Origin: Phascolarctos cinereus
Taxonomy: Eukaryota > Chordata > Mammalia > Diprotodontia > Phascolarctidae
Direction: 5' to 3'
DNA: 64,000 nucleotides
Assembly (NCBI RefSeq): GCF_002099425.1
Contig: NW_018343969.1
Location: 4,548,001 to 4,612,000, forward strand
A program made the position numbers and the translations under genes. Position 1 is the first letter of the stretch, and each line of letters starts with the position of its first letter. Below are positions 1 to 10,629 of the stretch, piece by piece. Below the pieces are notes generated by a model. It was given only the letters and a program-made list of their open reading frames with translations. It searched no databases and had not been told where the DNA came from.

Positions 1-195
1 CAATGTGATTGACATTATTTTCATCATTTTTGGAGGGTGATAGGGAAAATGTCTAGAATTATGATACCATTGATATAGGTATCAGTTAGTATGGGAACTG
101 TCTCTATATATGTAGATTGGCAGCTTATTTATAATTTATAATATTAGAGAGTTTCTTGAGGCAAACTGAGGTTAAGTTACTTCTCCAGGATCACA

Positions 196-260
196 CAGTC
201 AACAAATATTTATTAAGATCCAGTTGTGTGCCAGGCACTCTGAAGAGGTTTCCATGGCTT
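196..260 (-). mobile_element. L2 LINE 3'-end fragment
   Basis: A short stretch reads like the reverse complement of the L2 3' end: an ATTTATT-rich start, then TGCCAGGCACT. It is too short to date. The 195 bases before it show nothing I recognise. Confidence 0.5.
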
Positions 261-782
261 TCTGGGTGGTCCTCTATATACTCTGTTAGGTACTGCTGTT
301 TTTCAGACTATAAAATGAACATATAAAAAATTACTGGCATGACTTGCATAAGAGACCTGACACAGAAAAGCAAAGATTAAAGGTAATCATTAATAATATC
401 CATAGGAACCGTATTTGACAAACAACATATTTAAAAATTGCCCTTATATTCACATCCATATTGTCACATAAATTGCCCATTTTAATTAGTAAAAGAGATA
501 ATATATTTTCTTGAGATTTATAATCCCTCCAGAAAATGACAATATTTCATACTGAAGTGTGGAACAATTTTTAAGAGTTATACTGATATTCATTCAGTTG
601 TAGTGTTAATGTCTGAAGTCAAAGGGGAAATGTCTGTTTGAAGAAGTAAGCTAGCTTTCATGTCATCTTGTTGATTGTGAGCTCTATTTTCACGTCTATT
701 ACTAAAGATAAATTAAAATAAAAGTTTCATAGTAATTATGGGCTTTATTTTGCTGTTGTGGTGATTGTATAGATGGCTCCCA
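261..782. other. Unassigned AT-rich sequence
   Basis: No reading frame, RNA gene or repeat recognised on either strand. Confidence 0.5.
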
Positions 783-796
783 TTGTTTAATTTCTT
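783..796. repeat. Target-site duplication, left copy (HAL1 copy A)
   Basis: The 14 bases TTGTTTAATTTCTT occur here and, identically, at 3237-3250. They bracket HAL1 copy A. This is the expected scar of L1-type target-primed reverse transcription and fixes both ends of the insertion. Confidence 0.9.
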
Positions 797-3236
797 TTTT
801 TTATTTACCAATCTGCCCTCCCCTCTATCATCCCACCCATTCTCTTATTTTCTTCATCCATATTTTTAGGGTAAGATAGCTTTCCATACCCAATTGAGTG
901 TGTAGGGTATTCCCTCCTTAAGGCAAATCCGATGAGAATAAGATTCACTCATTCCCTATCACCTCCCCCCACTTCCCCTCCACTGTAAAAGCCTTTTCTT
1001 GTTTATTTTATGTGAGATAATTTACCCCATTCTACATCTTCCTTTCTCCTTCTCCCAGTATAATCCTCTCTCACTCCTTAATTTTATTCTCCAGATATCA
1101 CCTTTTCATCTTCAACTTACCCTGTGCCCTCTATCTATCAATCTATCTATACATATAATTTTTTCCCCTCCAACTACCCTAATACTGACAAAGGTCTCAT
1201 GAGTTATAAATATCATCTTTCCATACAGGAATGTAAACAGTTCAATCTTAATAAGTCCCTTTTGATTTCTCTTTCCTGTTTACCTCTTCCTGCTTCTCTT
1301 GAGTCTTGTATTTGAAAGTCAAATTTTCTATTCAGCTCTGGTCTTTTCATCAAGAATGCTTGAAAGTCTTTTTTTACACTGAATATCCATTGTTTTCCCC
1401 TGAAGGATTATACTCAGTTTTGCTGAATAGGTGATTCTTGGCTATAATCCTATCTCCTTTGCCCTGTGGAATATCATATTCTAAGCTCTCTGGTCCCTTA
1501 ATGTAGAAGCTGCTAAATCCTTTGTTATCCTGATTGTGTTTCTACAACACCTGAATTGTTTCTTTCTGGCTGCTTGCAATGTTTTCTCCTTGACCTGGGA
1601 GCTCTGAAATTTGGCTACAATATTCCTAAGAGTTTTCCTGTGAGGATTTCTTTCAGGAGGTGATCAGTGGATTCTTTCCAATTATATTTTACCTTCTGGT
1701 TCTACAGTATCAAAGGCAGTTTTCCTTGATACTTTCTTGAAAGACGATGTCTATGTTCTTGTTTTTGATCACAGCTTTCAGAAAGTCCAGTGATTTTTAA
1801 ATTATCTCTACTGGATCTATTATCCAGGTCAGTTGTTTTTTGAATGAGATATTTCACATTGTCTTGTATTTTTTCATTCTTTCGGTTTTGTTTTACAATG
1901 TCTTGGTTTCTTATAAAGTCACTAGCTTCTAATTGCTGTATTCTAATTTTTGAGGAAGTATTTCTTTCAGTGAGCTTTTGGACTTCCTTTTCCATTTGGC
2001 CAATTCTGCTTTTTAAGGCATTCTTCTCCTCACTGGTTTTTGGATGTCTTTTGCCATTTGGGTTAGGCTATTTTTTAAGGTGTTATTTTCTTCAGCATTT
2101 TTTTGAGTCTCCTTTAGCAAGTTGTTGCCTAGTTTCCATGATTTTCTTGCATCACTCTTATTTCTCTTCCCAGTTTTTCCTCTACTTCTCTTACTTGCTT
2201 CTCAAACTCAAACATGGCCTGGGAATGATTCATATTTTTCTTGGAGGCTTTGGATATAGGAGTTTTGACTGTGTTATCTTCTTCTGGTTGTGTGTTTTGA
2301 TCTTCTTTGTCACCAAAGAAAGATTCTGTGGTCTGATTTTTTTTGTGTTGTTTGCTTATGATCCCAGCCAATTATTTCAGGTTTAAACTCTTTGTTAAGG
2401 TAGGGGTCTGCTTCCAGTATGGAGAATGTACTGTCCCAAGCTTCAGGGGTTCTGTGCAGCTGTTTTCAGAGAAACTTCTAGGGACCTGTAAATTTTCAGT
2501 TCTTCCAAGGTAGTATGATCTAGGGTGAGGTGTTTACTCCTTTCTTTGCCTGTGCTCTGGTCTATGAGTGACCACAAGCACTCTTTTCTGCATTGGAACT
2601 GTGAGGAGGATTTTCTCCTTATCGCCTCTACAAGCTCTACCACACTACTACTACTCCTTGCCCCAGGATTGCCACCCAGAACTGTGACCCAGATCCACCC
2701 ACGGGCAAAGCAAGAGATTCCTGCTTCAGTGCCAGCAAAGAGATCCCTGCTATCCCCCTCTGGTCATCCACTCAATTTTCCCTCAGTCTATAAGCCAGAA
2801 GTTCCAGAAGCAGCCACTGGCCCAGGACTGCGCCAGGACTTGGGCTAGGACCAAAGATCTATCTCACCAGAGTGACAGTGTTTTCCTACCGACCTTCTAA
2901 GTTGTCTTTGCTGTGTATGGGTTGAGAAGTCTGGAAACTGTCACAGCTGACCATAATTCAGTCCCCTGAGGCCTACTCTAGGTTCACCGAGGCCTAATCT
3001 TTGCAGGCACACCCACATTGAACTGTATTTCTCTCCCAGCCTGGCTCAATAAACTTTTCTAATCAACCATCCAGGTTTTCTTGGGCTGGAAATTTGTTTC
3101 ACTCTGTCTTTTTGTCAGTTCTGTTGTTCTAGAATTTGTTTAGAGCTATTTTTACAAGTATTTGGAGGGGTTTGTGGGAGAACTCAAGCAAGTCACTGCT
3201 TTTACTCCACCATCTTGGCTTTGTCCCTCCCCCCCT
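797..3236 (-). mobile_element. HAL1-type (ORF1-only L1-derived) retrotransposon, copy A
   Basis: A minus-strand element of about 2.44 kb. Its 5' end (high coordinate) is a G-run followed by AGCCAAGATGGTGGAG, typical of L1 5' UTRs. Then come a 5' UTR of about 0.88 kb, a decayed ORF1 (about 2359-1332) and a 3' UTR with a short TCTA-like tract near 1130-1155. No reverse transcriptase or endonuclease sequence follows ORF1. The plus-strand T-run at 797-804 is the A-tail. Compared with copies B and C the 3' UTR stops about 500 bases early, yet the copy has an A-tail and a perfect TSD, so it was inserted in this form. The HAL1 assignment rests on the missing ORF2 and on the shared layout of three copies. 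Confidence 0.8.
1332..2359 (-). pseudogene. Decayed L1-type ORF1 protein (HAL1 copy A)
   Basis: Minus-strand remains of an ORF1p RNA chaperone. The N-terminal part (reading from a TTG at 2371 to 2129) contains FGDKEDQNTQPEEDNTVKTP and the coiled-coil start EVEEKLGREIRVMQENH. A second frame (1995-1702) continues the coiled coil (EKEVQKLTERNTSS) into the RRM start DLDNRSSRDNLKITGL. The C-terminal domain is recognisable only in pieces. The start codon matching the ATG of copies B and C is ATA here, and at least two frameshifts separate the blocks, so it is not coding. Family knowledge: L1 ORF1p trimerises through the coiled coil and binds the element RNA. Confidence 0.8.
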
Positions 3237-3250
3237 TTGTTTAATTTCTT
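3237..3250. repeat. Target-site duplication, right copy (HAL1 copy A)
   Basis: Exact match to 783-796, next to the G-rich 5' end of HAL1 copy A. Confidence 0.9.
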
Positions 3251-3306
3251 GACCCATATATGGCTCATTGTATAGTTTTTGCCCTAGTCATTTTTTTGGT
3301 CTACTA

Positions 3307-3346
3307 TACACACACACATACACACACACACACACACACTCACACA
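3307..3346. repeat. (CA)n microsatellite
   Basis: About 40 bases of interrupted CA dinucleotides just downstream of HAL1 copy A. Confidence 0.95.
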
Positions 3347-4157
3347 GTGTTGATATAACAACACTTATGCTGCATCCTGAAGGAGCAACAAGAATGCACA
3401 CAGACTAAATTGTTCAAAATAAGACATAAATTATGTTTGTAGGTAGCACTGCTTTTTTCTTTCATTTTAAAATTCTGAACTTGGCAAACACCAAAGACAA
3501 TCCATTTCCACATAAAAAGTAGACAAAATAGAGAATTATGTATAAAATCACTAATCTCTATTATTTATAATCTCATTTTTAGTGAATAATAAAATTAACC
3601 TACCTTTAAAGTGTTAAATTTGTGTTTCCTTCTGTACTTTATTCTATTCTCTATTGTGTATTTTATGAAATTCTTTGTTGGTAATCTTTTATGTCTTTCC
3701 TTTTTGTGCAAGAAGAATAATACTGTGGCTAGCTGCCTGCTCCAATTCCCCTTCCAATGGGGAGTAAAAAAGAGTAGTGTAAGGGGAATCCTTGTAAATA
3801 AGCACCGTCAAGCAGAAGAAATCCACAGATTTCTCATGTTCGAAAGTATGTTTGTGCAACCTTAGGAGACATTCTGCTTGCAAACACAGATTTTAAGCAG
3901 TGATTTATGCAAATGAAGCAGGAAGTAGAAGATTTATAAATTTATATATGCCTTATATAAGTTTTGGGGAAGAAATCTATATGTTTTACTATTCAACTTT
4001 TATATTTAGGGAGATTTGCAAGAAATGCTACTTTCAATTGTTTATATAAATCTTTGCTCAAAGTTACCAGAGAAGTTGTTTGTGTGCTACTTTGTTATTT
4101 AATGGAGGATACCAAAATAGTTTCAAAAATTAAGAGATATTTAAACGTATGATTTTC
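3347..4157. other. Unassigned AT-rich sequence
   Basis: No gene supported. Short open frames on both strands lack family resemblance, splice context or codon structure. Confidence 0.5.
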
Positions 4158-4396
4158 TTTGTTGTTGTTGTCATCATGTCTGACCCTTTGTGACCCTCAT
4201 TGGGGTTTTCTTGGCAAAGATAGTGGAGTGGTTTGCTATTGCCTTTTCCAGCTCATGTTACAGATTAGGAAACTGAGGCAAAAAGGGTTAAATGACTTAC
4301 CCAGGGTCACACAGCTAGTAAGTTTCCCAGGCTGGTTTTGAACTCAAGTCCTCCTGACTCCTGAGCTGGTGTTTTATGCACTGCCTTACCTAACAT
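4158..4396 (-). mobile_element. CORE/MIR-like SINE with RTE/BovB-type tail (MAR1-like)
   Basis: Antisense SINE. Reading the plus strand, it opens with (GTT)n and TCATCATGTCTGACCC, passes through GGGGTTTTCTTGGCAAAGAT and CTTTTCCAGCTCATGTTACA, and reaches CCAGGGTCACACAGCTAGTA. The first part is the complement of an RTE/BovB 3' end and the second is the tRNA/CORE body. Bases 4394-4437, with AATAAATGCTTATTGAATTG, look like an L2 3' end beside it. Confidence 0.8.
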
Positions 4397-4824
4397 TGCA
4401 CATAATAAACTCTTAATAAATGCTTATTGAATTGAGTTGGAATTTGTTATTTCCAAAGCCAAGGAGCACCCAGAAGATAGTTTGATATAGCCTTTGACAC
4501 GATAGCAACTAAAGGAGGTGGACTCCCTTGGGAAAGACCATTTGTAGAATGGTAGTATAACATTAAAGGAGTTGATGCAACAGTGGAGAGGAAAGAAAAC
4601 TACCTGTACTCAAAGGTGATCTGGCAGATGATGTCTTTGATAATCAAACATAGTCTCAACCCTTTGAGTATTTAAAGGAATTACTAGTACACCCTTCTTA
4701 ATGCATTATCTGCAGAATAGGATTTTTTTTTAAAACCAAGACTTGTATTTTAAAATGATGCTGGTCCATCTTTGTATCTTCTCAAGGGACAACATTAGTA
4801 GAAAATTGAGTATGATTTTCACAG

Positions 4825-4925
4825 GGTCATAGAACATGGCATAACAGATTTTTATCTGGAAGGGACCTGAAAGGTTCTCTAGTGTAACCCCCACATTGTT
4901 TAAATGAGAAAAAGGAGGCAGATAT
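4825..4925 (-). mobile_element. MIR/CORE-SINE or L3-tail fragment
   Basis: The series TCATAGA, CTGGAAGGGACCTGAAAGGT, TCTAGTGTAACCC and AAATGAGAAAAAGGAGGCAG is the antisense tail of an old mammalian SINE family. Similar sequence recurs at 7610 and 26585. Confidence 0.55.
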
Positions 4926-4929
4926 CCTT

Positions 4930-5805
4930 TTATTTTCCATCAAGCAATGTGATCACAGTATTGAAAGCTATAACTAGAGTGAGGAAATAGAAGCTTTGTC
5001 CAAAGGTGATGAAATTAAAAGGGCCTTACCACACCTGCAATCCATCCATCAACAGCCTAGAAACAAGTGAGTTTAGCATTTTGTTGGACAGAATAATTCA
5101 TTAAAATAGGAGGATGTGAAATGAATACACTTCTTACCCCAGGTGAACATACCCCTAGTAAAACCATTCCTCTCTTTACTATTCCATTCTCCCTTTCTTT
5201 CCTCTCCCTCCCAATCACAGACTCATCTCCTGGATACTGGAATTAATATTGATATTCAAATGAAATGAAACACTTGTAGAAGATATGTCAGTTGAGAACA
5301 AGGCCAGTCCGCATGGATGTTACTCTGATAGATAGTACTTCTACCATACTCCCCAGTGTAGTAGCAAGTGCAGGTTTGAGCCTTTTTATACTGGCTGGAG
5401 AATTAGTACTTTTCACTCCTCCCTAAATATGAGCCTGGTAAATAGTATCCTTATTTTATTAGATTCATGGTACATATAAATGTTCTAAATATTTAAAAAA
5501 AATGAATAGATATGTTCTGTGTATTCATTATTATTTTTTTTCTGTCCATCTAAATCGTATAGAAATGTTTCCAATTTTGTGATGGATAACATCCCTTCAT
5601 CTAGAAATACCTACTTCAATACCTGCTTGATCAGAGTACTTCATCTACTAATGAAGATTACAGTATCTCTTTATTTCAGCAGAAGGTTCCATGACTTGTT
5701 TTGACCTAAAAAATTTGTTTCTTATATTAAGAAACTCTCTGGCCATAAGACTCTTGTATGTAAGAAAAGGACAAATAGTCAAACAAGGTTTGTATTTTCT
5801 GTATA
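4930..5805. other. Unassigned sequence
   Basis: No gene, SINE or LINE recognised with confidence. Confidence 0.45.
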
Positions 5806-5983
5806 TACATACACACACATATGTATGTGTATACATATATATATATACACACACACATATATACACATATGTATACATATATACATATATGTGTATATAC
5901 ATGTGTGTGTGTGTGTGTGTATATATATATACACACACACATATATACACATATGTATACATATATACATATATATGTGTATA

Positions 5984-6051
<68 letters not shown>
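5806..6051. repeat. Compound (TA)n/(CA)n/(TG)n block with a duplicated 86-base unit
   Basis: Alternating purine-pyrimidine sequence. A unit of roughly 86 bases (TA run, CA run, ATATACACATATGTATACAT, then a TG run) occurs twice in tandem, beginning near 5840 and 5926, and is followed by a pure TA run of about 38 bases. CA runs at the start of each unit complement TG runs at its end, so each unit can fold back on itself. Open frames here are artefacts of the repeat. Confidence 0.9.
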
Positions 6052-6057
<6 letters not shown>

Positions 6058-7209
6058 GTGTATTCTTTTACAGTACTATTAAAACTTGATAAAAAATAAT
6101 TAAGCTTATGAACAATTAGGGAAAAAAAATAAAAATAGGAATATTACAGGGAAATTTCCTACAGGGAATTATGAACCTTTTCCTAGCATGTGGAATGAGC
6201 CAGAGCTTGTACTCTACTAGCCTAGTCTTTATGCACTCATAGTCACCTTTGCTTTCTGATGAGGGACAAGAATAAGACTCAGGGAAACTGAGGACAAATA
6301 GCCCTACCAAATTCTGTGTAACAAAGACAAAGCTCAATTGACCAGTATTTAATACTGTCCCCTCAAATTCATTTTTCCCTAATTAATGGGAGTAGGGTTT
6401 TTAGAGTTAGTAGACAGTAATAGGAAAGGCGCAGGTGATAGTTTTAACCTCTTTCCTAAGACAATACTTCCTGAGTACTCTCAATAAACAGCAGTGGTTA
6501 CTGGTTTCAGTTTTAGTTTCTTTTTATATTCCTTGCCTGCTCTTGAGAAAACTATTTTAAAAAATTTACAAAAGGAAATATAGTAAGGAAATGTAGCAAG
6601 ACCCAAAGTATAGAAACTTCACAAAAGGAGAACATGGTATCCTCTATCACCTTGGTCCTTAGGGAAAGTGGGTTCAAATTTAAAAAGCTTGCTACAAATA
6701 TCCCCCCATCAAGTCCAATTCTGGGTGCATAATAACTAATGGAGGAGCTGTTCCTTTGCTTGCAGAGCATGACTTAATAGCCCCTTCAATTTACTGCTGG
6801 TTTGAATCAAGCAGGCTGCTCTTTAGGGCTGACTCCTATATGGAGCTCAAGTAGCAGTGACAACTGGCAGACTCTATTTTGCACTCCTGTTGCAGGACCT
6901 CTAGTGGCTCTTCTGACATTTCACTGTTTCATTTTTAGTGCTTATTCATATAAGAGTAGGGGAGTATAGTCAGAAGGACAAATAAAGAAGAGACATCAAA
7001 TGTTCATAGCCCTGTCCCATTAAGCTAATGCCCCCAACCTGAAGGCTTTCAGTAGTTCTTGACTTACTACCACCAGATGAAAGAGAGCACAAGCTTCTCA
7101 GTGAATTGCATAATGTTCAAAGTACAAGAAAGAAAGGATCAAGGGTATGTATACCCTTAAAATGGATACTCAAACCTGAATATCTGAGACTTAACCATTT
7201 TCTCCCATT
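6052..7209. other. Unassigned sequence
   Basis: No gene or clear repeat seen. Part around 6780-6900 is somewhat less AT-rich but has no recognisable family. Confidence 0.4.
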
Positions 7210-7520
7210 CAAATCAATTAAGCAAAAAATTGTTAGATGCTTTCCAAATGCAAAGCATTTTGTAGGGTTCTGAGTTATAGAGAAATGATAAATAGCATAA
7301 AACTTTATTCATGTTCCAGAGAGTTTATCTGTTCAAGCTGGAAAGATAAAATTTGTACACAAATAATTATGATATAAAATATGACAAGTTTATAAAAGGG
7401 CTGTAAACAAAGTGTCATGCAGAAAGGAGGGTTCATTTCTAGCTTGAGAGAAAAGTAAAATCTTCATGAATGAGGCTGCATTTCAACTGGGTCTTGGAAG
7501 TTGAGAATGATTTCAAGAGA
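7210..7520 (-). mobile_element. L2 LINE fragment
   Basis: Weakly preserved antisense L2 3' region. GCATTTCAACTGGGTCTTGG is the complement of the L2 stretch encoding the end of the reverse transcriptase region and its 3' UTR. Confidence 0.5.
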
Positions 7521-7609
7521 AGAGGGAACTGAAGCTGAAACCAGTGTATATATTCAAGATAAAGTGAAATTAGACCCTAGAACCAGAAGAGACTTAAGCT
7601 AAGACCTAT

Positions 7610-7815
7610 ACATTCACAGGATCAGTGATTTAGAGCTATGAGGGTACATGGAATCTGAACCAACCTCCTCCTTTTACAAGTAAGGAACCTAAGGTCTAGA
7701 GTGGTTAGATGACTTACCAAAGGTCACATTAGTGGTAAATAGCAGACCCAGAATTTGAATACAAGTCTCCTAATTCCAAAGCCAAGAGGTTGTATCAACT
7801 GTCTGTCATAATACT
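7610..7815 (-). mobile_element. MIR/CORE-SINE
   Basis: Antisense MIR-type body: AAGTAAGGAACCTAAGGTCT, GACTTACCAAAGGTCACATT and a terminal region ending ATACTATACCACATTGCC. Confidence 0.7.
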
Positions 7816-7834
7816 ATACCACATTGCCTTTCCT

Positions 7835-7922
7835 TAGATAAATTGCTGCTTCTGTGAAAGGAAGAGGTTGGATGAGGCAGTCTCTCAGGTCCCTTAATGT
7901 TTTAAAATTCTGTGATTCTATT
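7835..7922 (+). mobile_element. MIR/CORE-SINE tail fragment
   Basis: Sense-strand tail (GAGGTTGGATGAGGCAGTCT to ATTCTGTGATTCTA), lying head-on to the antisense SINE just upstream. Confidence 0.55.
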
Positions 7923-8199
7923 TGGTAATTCTAAAATAATGATAATTTTAAAATCCTCAAAGGTAATATCTAAATTGGAAATGTATAGTTAAAATACAGA
8001 GAAGTACAATAGTGATTCTTCCCAGATAAATTAGCAATTCATACAACAAATTAAGTTTAATTAACATGACATTTTGAATCCCAAGAGATCTTGTTATAAA
8101 GTAGGATATCTAATTTGTTGAACTCATATTCCTATTTTTTAATTTTTCCTCATTGTCCACATGTGTAATTATCTCAAGTTTTAGCAGTATTGTAAGTGA

Positions 8200-8280
8200 A
8201 TATCATATATATATATATATGTGTGTGTATGCGTGTGTGTGTGTGTACACATATATATGCGTATACATGTATATGTAATA
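8200..8280. repeat. (TA)n/(TG)n microsatellite
   Basis: A TA run followed by TG-rich and TA-rich interrupted repeats. Confidence 0.9.
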
Positions 8281-8394
8281 AAATCACACAAAGTTAAAGA
8301 GAATCTTTTACAGAAAAAAATATAACACCTATCTCTTCCCCCAAAACACCTTTTAAGTACACTCCAAGAAACCAAAGGATACACACACATTTTA

Positions 8395-9227
8395 GTCAGT
8401 CAACAGTAGTGAATCAGCTTTCATTAAGCACTTACTGCATGCTAGAGATTGTGCTATTTACTGGCTATGAAAAAAAAAGGGAGGAGGGGAAACAGTCTCC
8501 ATTCTAAAGCAGCTCACAGACTAATGGAGGAGATAAAATGCAAAGAACTATGTACATACATGACGTATAAGGCATGAATTGTAGCAATCAGCAGAGGGAA
8601 GGTACTAGCTTTAGAGAGATTGGGAAAGATTTTTTTTTTTTTGTAGAAGGTTAAATTGTAGCTCAGACGTGGAGGAAGCCAGGGAAGATAGGAGATGGAG
8701 TTGAGTAGGGAGAGAATTCCAGAAATGGGGGACAGCAAGTGAAAATGCTTAATCTCAGAAGACAGAAGGCTTTATATGAGAAACCACAAGGAGGCTAGAG
8801 TCATTAGATTCCAAAGTACCAAAGTGGGGATGGGGGTAGGCAATAAGATGTAAAAAGATTGGAACGTTAGGAAGGGATCACATTATAAAGGGCTTTAAAA
8901 ACCAGAGGATTTTATATTTTATTGTGGAGGTAATAAGGAGCCACTAGGATTATTGAACACTCATTGAATTGATTGGGAGGGGAGAGGATGACATGATAGG
9001 ATGTGAGTTTTAGGAAGATCAATTTGACAACTAAGTGGAAGATGAATTGTAGTGGGGGGGAGGGAGAGACTTGAAGCATTGATACCTATCAGAAGGCTAT
9101 TGTAATAGTCTAGGTTTAAGGTAATGAGGTTTTGTACCAGTGTGGTAGCAGTGTCAGAGGAAAGAAGGGGATGTACAAAAGAAGGGGATGTATGAAAGTA
9201 GTACAGCTTCAGAAACAGCCAAGGAAT
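8395..9227 (-). mobile_element. L2 LINE, long 3' fragment
   Basis: About 0.83 kb of antisense L2. From the 3' end upstream: TTCATTAAGCACTTACTGCA, CAGCTCACAGACTAATGGAG, GAGAATTCCAGAAATGGGGG, GGGCTTTAAAAACCAGAGG, GAGCCACTAGGATTATTG, AGGCTATTGTAATAGTCTAG and GTGGTAGCAGTGTCAGAGG. It is interrupted only by small indels and one T-run. It ends directly at the reverse transcriptase element that begins near 9228. Confidence 0.75.
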
Positions 9228-10625
9228 AGTTGATATGGTGTTTGCTGTCTGACAACTCCAGGATAAATGCCAAGAGTAGACAGAGGTTTACACAATGTTC
9301 ATCTATCTGACCAAAGCCTTTGATATTGTCAGTTATGAGGGCTTTTCGAAGATCATGGCAAAATTTGATTGTCTAGAGAAGTTCATCAACTATTTCATGC
9401 CAGTTCCACAACAGCCTACTTACACAGGTACTGGATTATGCATGATGCTCTCATGTTTTCCCAGTTACCAATGGAATGAAGTAGGTCTGTGTGCTTGCTC
9501 CCATGTTTTTTAACAAGATGTTTTTAGTAGTGTTGTCAAATGCCTTCAATGAAGGCAAAAATGGCATTAAGGTCAGCCACCACACAGACAGTGAATTATT
9601 TAACTTGAAAGAGCTAGAAGCCAAGACTAAAGTGGAGAGAGAGTTCGTGCACAGCTTTTGGTTGCAGATGATTGGGCACTCAGTGTAGCGTCTGAGGCTG
9701 AAATGCAACAGGGTATGGATTGATTCTTTGTGCTAATTTTGGCCTGACAATCAACATCCATACATGGAACCATCAACTATAGCAAATGGAAAGTTTCAAA
9801 TGCTGTGAATAAGTTCACTTACCTTGGCAGTATGCTTTCCAGGGATGCACACATAGATAATGAGGTTGATGTATGCATTGCCAGAGGTAGCTCAGTGTCT
9901 GGGAAGCTATGAAGGAAAGTGTGGGAGAGAAGAGGTATTAGGTTGCCTACCAAATTGAAGGTCTACAGAACTGTTGTGCTGACCTCATTGTTGTATGCCT
10001 GTGAATCCTGGACAGTCTAGCATGGCCATGCCAGGAAACTGAATTGCTTCCATTTGAATTGTCTTAGGAAGATTCTGAAGATCACTTAGCAAGATAAGGT
10101 AGTACATACTGAGGTCCTTTCTTGAGCTGAACTATCAAGCATTCAAGTTCTACTTCAGAGAGCAAAACTCTGGTGGGCTGGCCATGTTGTTTGAATGCCA
10201 TACATAGACTTTGATTTATTATTTTATGGAAATTATTTTACAGAGAACTCACACAAGACAAGTACTCACACGGAGGTCAGTGACACAAGTGATACACCAA
10301 GACTCTTAAGGTCTCCCTGAAGAACTGTGGAATTGATTGTGAGACATGGGAGACGGTGGCAGAGGACCATTTGGCATGGAGTGCCTGCATCAAAGAACTT
10401 GCAATGCTTTATGAGCAAAGCAGAATTGTAGTAGCTCAAAATAAATGTAAGGTGGACAAACTTAGAGACACCTCCAAATGGTGATATGGATTATTTGTGC
10501 CTGATCTGTGGTAGAGCCTTCTGAGCTTGTATTGGTCTGATCAGCTACAGTAAGACACACTGTACATTGAACCTGACATAGTGATGTCATTTTGGTCCAC
10601 TTTGAGAAAAAAGGGCAACAGCGCT
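9228..10625 (+). mobile_element. Non-LTR LINE, 5'-truncated reverse transcriptase remnant (RTE-like or related clade)
   Basis: Broken reverse transcriptase of a non-LTR element. Visible blocks in order: DMVFAV then QLQDKCQE (about 9232-9280); FIYLTKAFDIVSYEGFSKIM (9298-9357); FDCLEKFINYF; FNLKELEAKTKVE (near 9600); the catalytic Ala-Asp-Asp of the FADD box at about 9660-9685; NKFTYLGSMLSRDAHIDNEV (9810-9870); YACESWTV (near 9995-10020); and WAGHVV (about 10175). A His-containing C-terminal segment with SLYWSDQL lies near 10520. Several frameshifts and stops separate the blocks. The 3' end carries TAGTGATGTCATTTTGGTCC, also found at 51020. Clade is uncertain: RTE-like is my first guess, and a relative with a C-terminal zinc finger is possible. 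Confidence 0.75.
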
Positions 10626-10629
10626 CTCA

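Noticed and set aside
1844-2386. 180-codon plus-strand open frame, Phe/Leu-rich
   Set aside because: It is the complement of the HAL1 ORF1 coiled coil. A run of Lys, Glu and Gln codons reads as Phe, Leu and Ser on the other strand. The same shadow appears at 41369-41623 and 53255-53470.
6000-6051. TA-rich runs as replication or matrix attachment sites
   Set aside because: Composition alone does not support a functional call.
5648-6099. Overlapping open frames of 70-130 codons rich in Tyr, Ile, His and Thr
   Set aside because: They are translations of TA/CA/TG microsatellites in every frame.
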